64,000 nt of DNA from Zoroaster sp. YZ-2022 (GCA_029582265.1 CM055816.1:23275825-23339824), one strand, 5' to 3'; shown: positions 36,802-46,928, counted from the stretch's first letter. Notes: a model not told the origin generated them from the letters alone. Made by a program: numbers and translations.

Positions 36802-37030
36802 CTGGGCATAGAGTGCAAAGGCCTCAGCACATGTAGGAAACTTCTTGGTGCTATCTTCAAGCTGTTGCATTGCTGTTTGTAGCTGCATAGGACTCTGATG
36901 GACTAGTGCCAGTCTATATTTAGCATAGCTATATATACCGAGCATGTGCCAAGGCAAAGTCACTCTTGAGTTTGTTACACTTCTCAAAGTCCAGAGCTGC
37001 ATCATCGATCCGATCAAGAAGTAGATTCAG
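36802..37030 (-). CDS. TOMM70: TOM70-like import receptor, exon e (frame disturbed)
   Basis: The acceptor CCATCTTCAG is followed by LNLLLDRIDDAALDFEKCNK, then LKSDFALAHA. The exon ends MQLQTAMQQLEDSTKKFPTC, AEAFALYAQ and donor GTAAGTAGG. These are TPR repeats of TOM70. The exon is 229 bases, not a multiple of three. A run reading GGTATATATAG near 36930-36945 adds bases compared with the family pattern and makes an in-frame stop. The copy at 44009-44203 is 195 bases and in frame but lacks about ten codons at the same place. Either the locus is decaying or this short stretch is misassembled. Confidence 0.75.
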
Positions 37031-37644
37031 CTGAAGATGGACAGAAGAATTGACCGTTAATCATCTGGCCATAACAGACAGTTTATACTTCAGATGAACT
37101 GAACTGGGAAGCGAATTTCAGAACTAATTACTACTCAGAAGAGATTTTGTCACATCACCGCCAACGGTCTTTACTTACGGAGTAGGGCCAAAGTCATGGT
37201 ACTCTCCTCCATGGTACAACCAAGCCCTTGAGAAGCCCAGCCAGGCCCAGGCTTTGACCAGACCTACAGGCCTATATAATCCTCTAGCTGAGCACAAAAG
37301 ACCCTTTACTAATGAATAGATCTCAAATAGCTCTTATTGTTAACACAGACTTGACTGACACCTCAGCTGTCCTTGTTCACAACTGCAGCCATTACAATGA
37401 GCTCTGCTTGCCTGGGCTATAGTCCTTCCAGAAGCCCAGGTTATGTTGATTGGCAGGTACTGTATTGTTACAGGATTAGGACTCACAAAAGACAGATTAG
37501 GAGACCAGGTAGCCTGGGCCTGGCCAGGCTTCTTAAAGGCTTGGCCGTACCATGACTTTGGCCCTTTATCCCACAGCTAATGAACACATTTCATCATATT
37601 CACATTACTATCAAGGTTGTAATGAAAGAATGAAGTCATATTAC

Positions 37645-37779
37645 CTGTCCTCTATGATGATAGATATCAGCATTATCTGGGTCAATCCTAACTGCCGTAA
37701 CAAAGTCATTCATCGCATCGGTGGAGTTCCCTTCTTGCATATGCATGCTGCCACGTTTGATCAACGCATTGGCTCGCAA
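37645..37779 (-). CDS. TOMM70: TOM70-like import receptor, exon d
   Basis: The exon is 135 bases, 45 codons in phase 0, with acceptor TTTCTCTGTTTAG and donor GTAAT. The product reads LRANALIKRGSMHMQEGNST, then AMNDFVTAVRIDPDNADIYH and HRGQ. This is one of the most conserved TPR segments of TOM70 (LRANALIKRGSM and DPxNADxYHHRGQ). It joins in frame to exons c and e. It is the clearest exon for identifying the gene. Confidence 0.88.
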
Positions 37780-37804
37780 CTAAACAGAGAAACCAAACAA
37801 ATAT

Positions 37805-38035
37805 ATTTCATGATTACATCAACTGATTTAATTTTGCCCTGCACCGACGTGTGTATAGCACTGTATACTCGGTGCTTTTCAAGTGTCTGTGGAAAAACAC
37901 TCCACATGCGCTTCGGGTGGAATTCGAACCCATGACCTCCTGCTTACTAGTGCAGACGTCTTAACCTATCGGTGCCGCGATATTTATAGATTGATAAAAT
38001 TCCTGCATCAATTGTTTATCACCCGACGCATGAAT
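37805..38035 (-). mobile_element. SINE family B copy in the c-d intron
   Basis: The body matches the family B copies at 28820 and 42525. On + it reads TTTAATTTTGCCCTGCACCG, then the reversed B box GGAATTCGAACCC, then CTCCTGCTTACTAGTGCAGA. The head is shortened. The same insertion is in the second gene copy at 45003-45225, so it predates that duplication. Confidence 0.83.
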
Positions 38036-38069
38036 TTCATCTACCTATAAATAATGACATCATATATGT

Positions 38070-38310
38070 TAACATGTATGACCAATACATTGGCTCTCAT
38101 ATACACAGAGAAACCAAACAAATTGATTTCATGAACACATCATCTACAATGTACATGCTAACATGTATGATCAGTGAGTTGGCTCGCATATACAGAGAAA
38201 CCAAACAAAGATATTTCTTGATAACATGATGTGCGTGCTACTACATATGACCAGCATGTTGACTCGCAACTAATCAGAGAAAAACCAAACAAATTGATGA
38301 TGATATACCA
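38070..38310 (-). repeat. Tandem array derived from the exon d acceptor boundary
   Basis: Three diverged units of about 80-90 bases (anchors TGGCTCTC at 38091, TGGCTCGC at 38180, TGACTCGC at 38260). Each resembles the first bases of exon d together with the upstream acceptor (on + GGCTCGCAACTAAACAGAGA then AACCAAACAAA). The unit count is three here and four in the second gene copy (45271, 45360, 45442, 45525). Confidence 0.82.
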
Positions 38311-38774
38311 TATACTTTATCACAACAGAAATAACTTTTTCTGATATACTGGTGTTTTCTTCAACTGTCTGGTAAATCGTCATAATTTTTATCGACTTTG
38401 GCAAGGTGTTAGGGACCACTAACTCCACCCAGAACAATCTAAATTCTCACCTGCAAAAATTCCCGCCCTCACTATTTTTTACTCCAAGTCTCCTCCAAGA
38501 CCTTTTAGAAAAACCTTAACAATAGAAGCCAGCAGCACTAGTTTGATGTAACCGTTTTGTCTGACTGGGCTAATCTGGCCCAATGTTAATCTGTCCACAC
38601 AATGGAAAGGCTTAATTGGCAATTCAAAAGGTCTACTCTGCACAAGAACACTCTTTTGTCAATGGATTAGGGAGTTAACAATGGCAGTTTTTTTTAGGAC
38701 TGCAGCTTCATCACTGCTTTCCAGGCGAGTCTCACGATAATACTGGGAGAATGACCCAGTGGTTTTTGCAGGCG

Positions 38775-38895
38775 AGATTGGCCAGGATTTAGAAATAGGG
38801 TGTCCAAATTTGCTGGAAATTTCAAAACATGTAAATGACAGATGAAATAGGGTGTCCAAAATTGAAAAAGGGTGTCTAAAAGACACCCAGACACC
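38775..38895. repeat. Dispersed repeat with AGAAATAGGGTGTCCAAATT
   Basis: One of three copies in the window. The others are at about 41500-41645 and 46070-46195 (the last belongs to the duplicated gene segment). Shared phrases are CAGGATTTAGAAATAGGGTG and ACATGTAAATGACAGATGAA. It has no open frame; the class is unknown. Confidence 0.75.
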
Positions 38896-38974
38896 CCTCT
38901 GGCTAATACTATGGACTTTGGAAATGCTTTAAGGACAGAGTATATTTTCTGATCAGCTCAATTATTAAACATAC

Positions 38975-39188
38975 CTTTTTGCTGCCATTATCCATATCAA
39001 TAAGTTTGTCTAGATCTGGTCTAGCCTCGGCTGACTGTCCCTTCAGGAGGTAGAATGTAGCTCTAAGGAGTAGAGCCTCACCAATCTTATCTCCCTCAGA
39101 ATTAATCTCATCATCACACGCCTCAATCACACCATCATAGTCACCATTCGTGAAGAGTTGATGAGCCTTACGATAGCCTGTGTTATTG
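38975..39188 (-). CDS. TOMM70: TOM70-like import receptor, exon c
   Basis: The exon is 214 bases, with acceptor CATAAATAG and donor GTATGT. It begins with the last base of a split Gly codon left by exon b, then reads NNTGYRKAHQLFTNGDYDGV, IEACDDEINSEGDKIGEALL, LRATFYLLKGQSAEARPDLD and KLIDMDNGSKK. The segment EALLLRATFYLL followed by PDLDK is a TOM70 hallmark. The second copy at 46268-46428 is cut off by the scaffold gap. Confidence 0.88.
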
Positions 39189-39271
39189 CTATTTATGGTG
39201 AGTAATCAAATAAACACCATGAATTTCATTATTATAGGGGTATAACATTAATTATCTCAATTGGTAAAGGT

Positions 39272-39274
39272 AAT

Positions 39275-39334
<60 letters not shown>

Positions 39335-39382
39335 TGGACTTATATAGCGCACGTATCCACCAAACTGGTGCTCAAGGATAGT
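39272..39382 (-). mobile_element. (TAA)n run plus SINE/LINE 3' tail fragment
   Basis: A run of about 19 TAA units is followed on + by TATATAGCGCACGTATCCAC and a CTCAAGGA segment. On - this is the family A / CR1-L2 3' end (GTGGATACGTGCGCTATATA) with only about 50 bases upstream of the repeat tail. It is a severely 5'-truncated insertion inside the b-c intron. Confidence 0.8.
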
Positions 39383-40030
39383 TAACTGACAGAAATGGCA
39401 CTAACCGTTTAGAAATTTGCTAACCGGCTAACTAAACCCAGTATTTCAAAAATACAACCAATAATTTTAGAAGAATTTGCCACCTGTGTTGTTGTTTTAG
39501 ATTTTCTTTTTTGCCGCATTGGTTATTAACCCTCCTAATATTATAGGGGTCAAAATCAGTCAAAATGTTACTTGTCAAGGTATATCTAGTGCACTTAAAA
39601 GTCCAATACTATCAAACTTACGTGTAGTAAGTACATTTACAGGTCAAAATGAGTCGACCATTTTTGACTGATAAAAAGCATTGTCTGGTATTGTTCAGGG
39701 TGGTCAAAATGACAGTAAAATTCAGTCAAAAATGCCCCTGTGTGCACATTTAGGTCAACAGTCAAACCAGGCAGTTGACTAGGGTTGACCTCTATAGCTA
39801 CTTGCCACTAAAGTGCAGCTCTATAGTAAGAGGGTAAAACAATCATTGCAGGAAGTTTATTGATGCTTTCTGATGCATGAAGTTCAAATGTCAGTGTGCA
39901 GTCTGCAATGGAGTTTATTCAAAACTAAAATTTAAAACTAAAAATTACAATTTTGCACCATAGAACAAGATGATGCAATTTACTTTCAAAGGATTTATTG
40001 AAGTTCAAGGTAAAACTGTGTACAAATTAG
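39383..40030 (-). other. Intron sequence between TOM70-like exons b and c
   Basis: It contains several AAAATGWSAGTCAAAAW-like phrases (GTCAAAAT at about 39560, 39645 and 39710) that form a loose local repeat. No gene is seen. Confidence 0.4.
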
Positions 40031-40240
40031 TAGAACACTGCTATAACAAACATGTGGCTCTATCCAACATGAGCCTTGCCTCCCATTTGTACTAACATTA
40101 CAACACTGCTATAACAAACATGTGGCTGTATCCAACATGAGCCTTGCCTCCCATTTGTACTAACATTACAACACTGCTATAACAAACATGTGGCTGTATC
40201 CAACATGAGCCTTGCCTCCCATTTGTACTAACATTACAAC
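40031..40240. repeat. 68-bp tandem repeat, three copies
   Basis: AACACTGCTATAACAAACAT begins at 40034, 40102 and 40170, each 68 bases apart, with nearly perfect units. It lies in the b-c intron. Confidence 0.94.
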
Positions 40241-40255
40241 CATGATTGAGTTTAA

Positions 40256-40456
40256 AGGGACAGCATCGTCACAATCAACAGGGCATGGGATTGGAGTGCT
40301 AGTTTTAACTCAGTGACTGAAAATAATACCCCACATGATAAGGTCATATTACCGTTGCTGCTGCATAAATGAGCCAGTAATTTTCAGTCACTGTGTTCAT
40401 CTTAAACTAGGACACCGATTCCATGCCCTGTTGAAAGTCGTGATGATACTGTCCCT
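40256..40456. mobile_element. MITE with about 70-bp terminal inverted repeats and TTAA flanks
   Basis: The ends are AGGGACAG and CTGTCCCT, extending through about 70 imperfect complementary bases per side (shared CAACAGGGCATGG and AGTGACTGAAAAT). TTAA is present on both sides (40252-40255 and 40457-40460), as expected for a TTAA target duplication of the piggyBac type. The 201-base length and lack of coding capacity make it a non-autonomous element. A TA target of another family is possible. Confidence 0.88.
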
Positions 40457-41116
40457 TTAACCCCCTACAGTCATTTCACCCTACTGAATGCAACACGATG
40501 TAACGACAGAAATGTGTGCAGGCTGCTCAAGCAACGAGATCCACCAGCTAGAACAATGGTTCTTTTGTTCTCTGTTGCATACTGTTGCATTGAGAATGGT
40601 TCTAAGGGTTATATAAAGAATGACCACTACAGTGAACATTTTGCATAGATTCCATGCTGTTCAGTACAGTGACATTGTACTCCAAGACATTTTTTCAAGG
40701 AGCAGCCATCTTTGTTTATTAATAACTCTATGGGAATCAAAGTGAGGCTTATGTCCAAACTCCACTCTATGCATGAACTATTGAGGGCACTTGTTTGTAG
40801 ATCACAGCTTATGATGCTGTTTCTGAAATCAAATGCTAACAGAGCAACCATCTTTGTTGTTGAAATATGGGAATTAAATTTGGGCTCATGTCAAAACCAA
40901 AATAAACTGACCAGTGGTTTTTAAACCAAATTTTTCACATAGATATAAGCGGCAGTCAGGGAAATAAACGATAACTTTTTTTCTAGCAATAGCATTCTCA
41001 AAGTATATTTATAAACAAAATATGATATTTTTCCCCAACGTTTGCTTTTTCTGAAGTGTTTGAGCAGATCTCTGAAAGTTTGTCATGACCTATGACCCCC
41101 TGAACTTTGACCTTAC

Positions 41117-41235
41117 CCATGATCACCTCGTCCATCTTCTTCATAGCCATCATCAGAGCGGGAGATCCCATCATCAGAGAATGAAGAGAAATAAGATCGA
41201 ATGAACTGACCGGAAGGTAGACTTGGCACTCGCTC
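41117..41235 (-). CDS. TOMM70: TOM70-like import receptor, exon b
   Basis: The exon is 119 bases, with acceptor ACATCTAG and donor GTAAGG. It reads ERVPSLPSGQFIRSYFSSFS, then DDGISRSDDGYEEDGRGDHG with the last Gly codon split into exon c. The SPQFI/SYFSSF-type motif followed by an acidic linker is found in TOM70 between its N-terminal and C-terminal TPR blocks. It links in phase to exon c. Upstream exons (N-terminal TPRs and the membrane anchor) were not found before the second gene copy. A 119-base duplicate is not visible at 43472-46428 because the gap intervenes. Confidence 0.82.
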
Positions 41236-41499
41236 CTAGATGTACAAGACAAACATCACAGCCCTTTATTATTTAAGGCATTTTTTTAATAACTTGGAAT
41301 GCAGGCCCACCGCCCAAAAATCCCTGATTTTTGAAGAAAACAAATTAAAATTGCTGCCGGAAAATGACAATTCTCGAAGGTAAAAAAATGCTTACAGCCC
41401 AGCTGCTTGACTTTCCGTGCATTCAGCGTATACTAATGTACACGTATTACATGTACATTGATATCAACGCTCCGTAAATCCCTTCCCCAGTCAAGGTGT

Positions 41500-41645
41500 T
41501 AGCCAGGATTTAGAAATAGGGTGTTCAAATTTGATGGAAATTTCAAAACAGGGTGTCTAAATTGTTCACTTACAATACTTTTACATGTAAATGACAGATG
41601 AAATAGGGTGTACAAATTTGAAACAGACACCCCTATGGTTAACAC
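41500..41645. repeat. Dispersed repeat (second copy of the AATAGGGTGT family)
   Basis: It matches 38775-38895 with an extra internal segment: CAGGATTTAGAAATAGGGTG, then AGGGTGTCTAAATTG, then ACATGTAAATGACAGATGAA. Confidence 0.72.
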
Positions 41646-42524
41646 TATGTCCCCAGCCCCCCTTAACTGCAAATTTCATGCAGTGCAATTCGCTCGTACC
41701 CACCGGTAAAGGTGGTGTAGAAAACAACAAGAAGTGTCTGGTTGCCACTCAATCAACCATGAATAATTATCAGTGTTGTGAGTCCATGTACAGACTATGA
41801 ATAAATTCAACAATTGAGCTCTCCAACTGAGTGCCTTCAATCAGTGATATTTTTTACGGTTACCTGCCCAACTTTGGGAGAAAAATCCTTAATCCACTTG
41901 AGTAATTAAACAATATAAAAAAGGCCCGACCCCTTCATTACTATTTGCGAATTTAGTCAACAACAAAAATATCTTGTTGCTTTAAATACCATTGGTGACT
42001 TCAGTCAACCACAGGGGTGTGCTAAGGCAGTTATTTTGCAGAAAAATTCACGTAAATTTTGCTAGGGTTATTGGGTAGAAATCTATAGTTCTGAGCATTT
42101 GCTTAAATCTTTAAAATCAGGGAGGATCACAACATTGCAATTTGTAAAAATCCGGAAATCGGGAAAAATCCGGGCAAATAACACCCCTGCAACCATGGTC
42201 ACCACAACAGAGAACTAAATTGGGAGTACCATAATCAGATGTATGTTTTTTCTTCTTTGCCTTCCATACCCAAGCTATACAAGGTTGGAAAGATCGATTC
42301 TGGATCTTCCTTATGGTGTTATCAAACCTACAGGTTGATATTACAGAAATCAGACATAATATAAGCTGAACCTCTCAATAGTCGATTGTAATATGGAACG
42401 CCATACACTTGTTATTTGTGTTTGTGAAACAAGGTCAGGTGAAGTTATATCGATAACCCAATTCATTTATATGTGATCATTTATTTGGTATCATATGAAA
42501 GAGAATTTGTTGAGCAACTATCAT
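41646..42524. other. Intron or intergenic, nothing recognised
   Basis: No supported coding frame, RNA gene or repeat was found. Confidence 0.45.
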
Positions 42525-42790
42525 TTTCACCAACCTATATATATCGCGGAACCCGCTGCTATATGGGATTCTAGCCGGCCAATTGTCATCGGGCAAGCTC
42601 GGTGGTTGAGAGGTTAAGACATCTGCACTAGTAAGCAGGAGGTCGTGGGTTCGAATCCCGCCCGAGTCGCCTGTGTAGTTTTTCACAGACACTCGGAAAG
42701 CACTGAGTATACAGTGCTATACACACGTCGGTGTAGGGCAAAATTAAATCAATTGTTTATCTCCCGACGCAAGAATTTCAACAACCTATA
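42525..42790 (+). mobile_element. tRNA-derived SINE family B, most complete copy
   Basis: The head has ATATCGCGGAACCCGCTGCT and GGATTCTAGCCGGCCAAT. An A box (TGGTTGAGAGG, 42603-42613) and a B box (GGTTCGAATCC, 42648-42658) follow, 34 bases apart, as in a tRNA gene. A non-tRNA tail follows (ACACACGTCGGTGTAGGGC and AATTGTTTATCTCCCGACGC). The tail has no LINE-like match in this window. It is not an intact tRNA gene: the acceptor stem and anticodon arm do not fold as required. Confidence 0.88.
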
Positions 42791-43471
42791 ACAATCATTT
42801 TATTGAATATTTCTATTTCCAACAAATTGTTCATGGTGAAAAATGTATATGTAAATGGATGCACACTGTTGTGCAATGATGTGTGAATTCATGCATGACT
42901 GGGCAGGGAATTTAGTAACCAGTGGGACATACTACTGAGTAAGATTGGACAATATCAATTTGTTTCTATCCATGATATATCATCAAACATATATGGAGAT
43001 TTTCGATAGTATCGCACACGATTGCTTTAGAGCCAACAATCACAGGTATGCATACAATTCCCAACACTTAATCCATCTGAATAGATTTCTTAGAGTGGCA
43101 GTGGATAAAGAGAAATGATAGAGTTCTTGGTCTGGACCCTCTGTGGCTGCTCCATGGTGATCTGACAGTCAGCTAACCACTGAAGTAGTTCACTTTTGTT
43201 TCTCACTTCTGAAAGCATGAAAAGACTGGCCTAATTTTTGTTTCCATGGAATTTCTGAATCGACTCACAATATATTTTTAAATCGCGATTTGTCGATATA
43301 TTGATAACTTGAAACTTGGTTCCGGTTATTATCATGTTATTGCCTAAGCTTACTGCTAGTATAGATAATATCCACTTTTGAAAAATAAAATTGTGTAAAT
43401 GCATCCATACTTTATAAGAATCAAGGTTAACCCACCTTTTCAGCCTATTTCATAGTGTTAGTTCAATAAAA
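42791..43471. other. Unassigned sequence before the second TOM70-like segment
   Basis: No gene was found with confidence. The stretch 43396-43421 matches 26 bases of both inverted-repeat arms. A short open stretch on - at about 43090-43215 (LSDCQITMEQPQRVQTKN-like) has no recognised match. Confidence 0.4.
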
Positions 43472-44008
43472 TGGGCATAGAGTACAATGGCCTCAGCACA
43501 TGTAGGAAACTTCTTGGTGCTGTTTCAAACTGTTTTCTAGGATTCCAAGGTACCCATTCCTCTCCCAACCACCCCCTCCCACCTTACCCCCATAGTCCCT
43601 ACTTACCTGGGCATAGAGTGCAATGGCCTCAGCACATGTAGGAAACTTCTTGGTGCTGTTTCAAACTGTTCTCTAGGATTCCAAGGTACCCATTCCTCTC
43701 CCAACCACCCCCTCCCACCTTACCCCCATAGTCCCTACTTACCTGGGCATAGAGTGCAATGGCCTCCAGCACATGTAGGAAACTTCTTGGTGCTGTTTCA
43801 AACTGTTCTCTAGGATTCCAAGTGCCCATTCCTCTCCCAACCACCCTCCCACCCTACCCCCATAGTCCCTACTTACCTGGGCATAGAGTGCAGGCCTCAG
43901 CACATGTGAAACTTCTTGGTGCTGTTTCAAACTGTTCTCTAGGATTCCAAAGGTACCCATTCCTCTCCCAACCACCCCTCCCACCCTACCCCCATAGTCC
44001 CTACTTAC

Positions 44009-44203
44009 CTGGGCATAGAGTGCAATGGCCTCAGCACATGTAGGAAACTTCTTGGTGCTATCTTCAAGCTGCTGCATTGCTGTTTGTAGCTGCATAGGAC
44101 TCTGATGGACTAGTGCCAGTCTATATTTAGCATAGCTCTTGAGTTTGTTACACTTCTCAAAGTCCAGAGCTGCATCATCGATCCGATCAAGAAGTAGATT
44201 CAG
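44009..44203 (-). CDS. TOMM70: TOM70-like exon e, second copy
   Basis: The exon is 195 bases, 65 codons, in frame, with the same acceptor and donor as 36802-37030. It reads LNLLLDRIDDAALDFEKCNK, then LKSYAKYRLALVHQSPMQLQ, then TAMQQLEDSTKKFPTCAEAI. Compared with the other copy, 34 bases between the codons LKS and YAKY are absent. TOM70 proteins usually have about ten more residues here, so this could be an in-frame deletion. Confidence 0.72.
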
Positions 44204-44822
44204 CTGAAGATGGACAGAAGAATTGACCGTTAATCATCTGGCCATAACAGACAGTTTATACTTCAGATGAACTGAACTGGGAAGCGAATTTCAGAACTAA
44301 TTACTACTCATAAGAGATTTTGTCACATCACCGCCAACGGTCTTTACTTACGGAGTAGGGCCAAAGTCATGGTACAACCAAGCCCTTGAGAAGCCCAGCC
44401 AGGCCCAGGCTTTGACCAGACCTACAGGCCTATATAATCCCCTAAGCTGAGCACAAAGGACCCTTTACTTATGAATAAATTTCAAATAGCTCTTACTGTT
44501 AATGCAGACTTGACTAACACCTCAGCTGTCTTGTTCACAACTGCAACCATTATAATGAGCTCTACTTGGCTGGGCTAGTCCTTCCAGAACCCCAGGTTAT
44601 GTTGATTGGCAGATACTGTATTGTTACAGGATTAGGACTCACAAAAGATAGATTAGGAGACCAGGTAGCCTAGGCCTGGCCAGGCTTCTCAAAGGCTTGG
44701 CTGTACCATGACTTTGGCCCTTTGTCCCACAGCAAATGAATTGGAACACATTTCATCATATTCACATTACATCATATTCACATTACTATCAAGGTTGTAA
44801 TGAAAGAATGAAGTCATATTAC

Positions 44823-44959
44823 CTGTCCTCTATGATGATAGATATCAGCATTATCTGGGTCAATCCTAACTGCGCCGTAGCAAAGTCATTCATCGCATCG
44901 GTGGAGTTCCCTTCTTGCATATGCATGCTGCCACGTTTGATCAACGCATTGGCTCGCAA
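44823..44959 (-). pseudogene. TOM70-like exon d, second copy (two extra bases)
   Basis: It matches 37645-37779 but is 137 bases: CTGCGCCGTAGC replaces CTGCCGTAAC (on +), adding two bases and shifting the frame after the FVTAV-type segment. The splice sites are intact. If the sequence is correct, this copy cannot encode the receptor. Confidence 0.75.
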
Positions 44960-45002
44960 CTAAACAGAGAAACCAAACAAATATATTTCGTGATTACATC
45001 AA

Positions 45003-45225
45003 CTGATTTAATTTTGCCCTACACCGACGTGTGTATAGCACTGTATACTCGGTTGCTTTTCAAGTGTCTGTGGAAAAACACTCCACATGCGCTTGGTGGA
45101 AATCGAACCCATGACCTCCTGCTTACTAGTGCAGACGTCTTAACCTATCGGTGCCGCGATATTTATAGATTGATAAAATTCTGCGTCAATTGTTTATCAC
45201 CCGACGCATGAATTTCATCTACATA
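45003..45225 (-). mobile_element. SINE family B copy in the second TOM70-like segment
   Basis: It is the ortholog or paralog of the insertion at 37805-38035, at the same intronic place, with small differences. It shows that the SINE was present before the two segments separated. Confidence 0.8.
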
Positions 45226-45244
45226 TAAATAATGACATCATATA

Positions 45245-45560
45245 TATGTTAACATGTATGACCAATACATTGGCTTTCATATACACAGAGAAACCAAACA
45301 AATTGATTTCATGAACACATCATCTACAATGTACATGCTAACATGTATGATCAGTGAGTTGGCTCGCATATACACATAGAAACCAAACAAAGATATTTCT
45401 TGATAACATGATGTGCGTGCTACTACATATGACCAGCATGTTGACTCACAACTAATCAGAGAAAACCAAACAAAGATATTTCTTGATAACATGATGTGCG
45501 TGCTACTACATATGACCAGCATGTTGACTCACAACTAATCAGAGAAAAACCAAACAAATT
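45245..45560 (-). repeat. Acceptor-derived tandem array, four units
   Basis: It corresponds to 38070-38310 but has one more unit, an almost exact repeat of the last (anchors at 45442 and 45525, 83 bases apart). Confidence 0.83.
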
Positions 45561-46267
45561 GATGATGATATACCATATACTTTATCACAACAGAAATAAC
45601 TTTTCCGATATACTGGTGTTTTCTTCAACTGTCTGGTAAATCGTCATAATTTTTATCGACTTTGGCAAGGTGTTAGGGACCACTAACTCCACCTGGAACA
45701 ATCTAAATTCTCACCCACAAAAATTCTCGCCCTCACTATTTTTTACCCAAGTCTCCTCAAGACCTTTTAGAAAAACATGAACAACAGAAGCCAGCAGCAC
45801 TAGTTTGATGTAACGCTTTGTCTGACTGGGCTAATCTGTTAACGTTAATCTGTCCGCCCAATGTTAATCTGTCCACACAATGGAAAGGCTTAATTGGCAA
45901 TTCAAAGGTCTATGCTGCACAAGAACACTCTTTTGTCAATGGATTAGGGAGTTAACAATGGCAGTTTTTTAGAGGACTGCAGCTTCATCACTGCTTTCCA
46001 GGCGAGTCTCACGATAATACTGGGAGAATGACCTAGTGGTTTTTGCGAGTGAGATTGGTGAGGGTCCCTAAGCCAGGATTTAGAAATAGGGTGTCCAAAT
46101 TTGCTGGAAATTTCAAAACATGTAAATGACAGATGAAATAGGGTGTCCAAAATTGAAAAAGGGTGTCTAAAAGACACCCAGACACCCCTCTGGCTAATAC
46201 TATGGACTTTGGAAATACTTTAAAAGGACAGAGTAAATTTTCTGATCAGCTCAATTATTAAACAGAC

Positions 46268-46428
46268 CTTTTTACTGCCATTATCCATATCAATAAGTTT
46301 GTCTAGATCTGGTCTAGCCTCGGCTGACTGTCCCTTCAGGAGGTAGAATGTAGCTCTAAGGAGTAGAGCCTCACCAATCTTATCTCCCTCAGAATTAATC
46401 TCATCATCACACGCCTCAATCACACCAT
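46268..46428 (-). CDS. TOMM70: TOM70-like exon c, second copy, cut by the gap
   Basis: The donor is GTCTGT; the coding part runs from GVIEACDDEINSEGDKIGEA to the last codons, as in 38975-39188. The 5' part of the exon falls in the run of N. Only the visible part can be judged, and that part is open. Confidence 0.72.
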
Positions 46429-46928
46429 NNNNNNNNNNNNNNNNNNNNNNNNNNNNNNNNNNNNNNNNNNNNNNNNNNNNNNNNNNNNNNNNNNNNNNNN
46501 NNNNNNNNNNNNNNNNNNNNNNNNNNNNNNNNNNNNNNNNNNNNNNNNNNNNNNNNNNNNNNNNNNNNNNNNNNNNNNNNNNNNNNNNNNNNNNNNNNNN
46601 NNNNNNNNNNNNNNNNNNNNNNNNNNNNNNNNNNNNNNNNNNNNNNNNNNNNNNNNNNNNNNNNNNNNNNNNNNNNNNNNNNNNNNNNNNNNNNNNNNNN
46701 NNNNNNNNNNNNNNNNNNNNNNNNNNNNNNNNNNNNNNNNNNNNNNNNNNNNNNNNNNNNNNNNNNNNNNNNNNNNNNNNNNNNNNNNNNNNNNNNNNNN
46801 NNNNNNNNNNNNNNNNNNNNNNNNNNNNNNNNNNNNNNNNNNNNNNNNNNNNNNNNNNNNNNNNNNNNNNNNNNNNNNNNNNNNNNNNNNNNNNNNNNNN
46901 NNNNNNNNNNNNNNNNNNNNNNNNNNNN
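46429..46928. other. Scaffold gap of exactly 500 N
   Basis: A 500-base run of N, a length typical of an unknown-size gap. The sequence on its left ends inside a duplicated exon, and the sequence on its right starts inside the mirrored arm. Confidence 0.99.

Larger units (their letters stand above)
43472..46428 (-). repeat. Partial direct duplicate of 36430-39140 (TOM70-like gene segment)
   Basis: The order and strand are those of 36430-39140: boundary-derived array, exon e, SINE-bearing introns with the acceptor array, and exon c. It starts inside the 136-bp array and ends at the scaffold gap inside exon c. The array junctions are at 43606, 43742, 43876 and 44008. The two copies differ by scattered substitutions and small indels. 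Exon f and the segment before the array are not duplicated here. Confidence 0.92.

Noticed and set aside
34018..40240. CRISPR-like array
   Set aside because: The repeats are contiguous tandem units or dispersed elements without regular unique spacers. The DNA is eukaryotic.
42600..42670. Possible tRNA gene on +
   Set aside because: The A and B boxes are good, but the acceptor and anticodon arms do not form a full cloverleaf, and the same unit is repeated with a SINE head and tail at several places.
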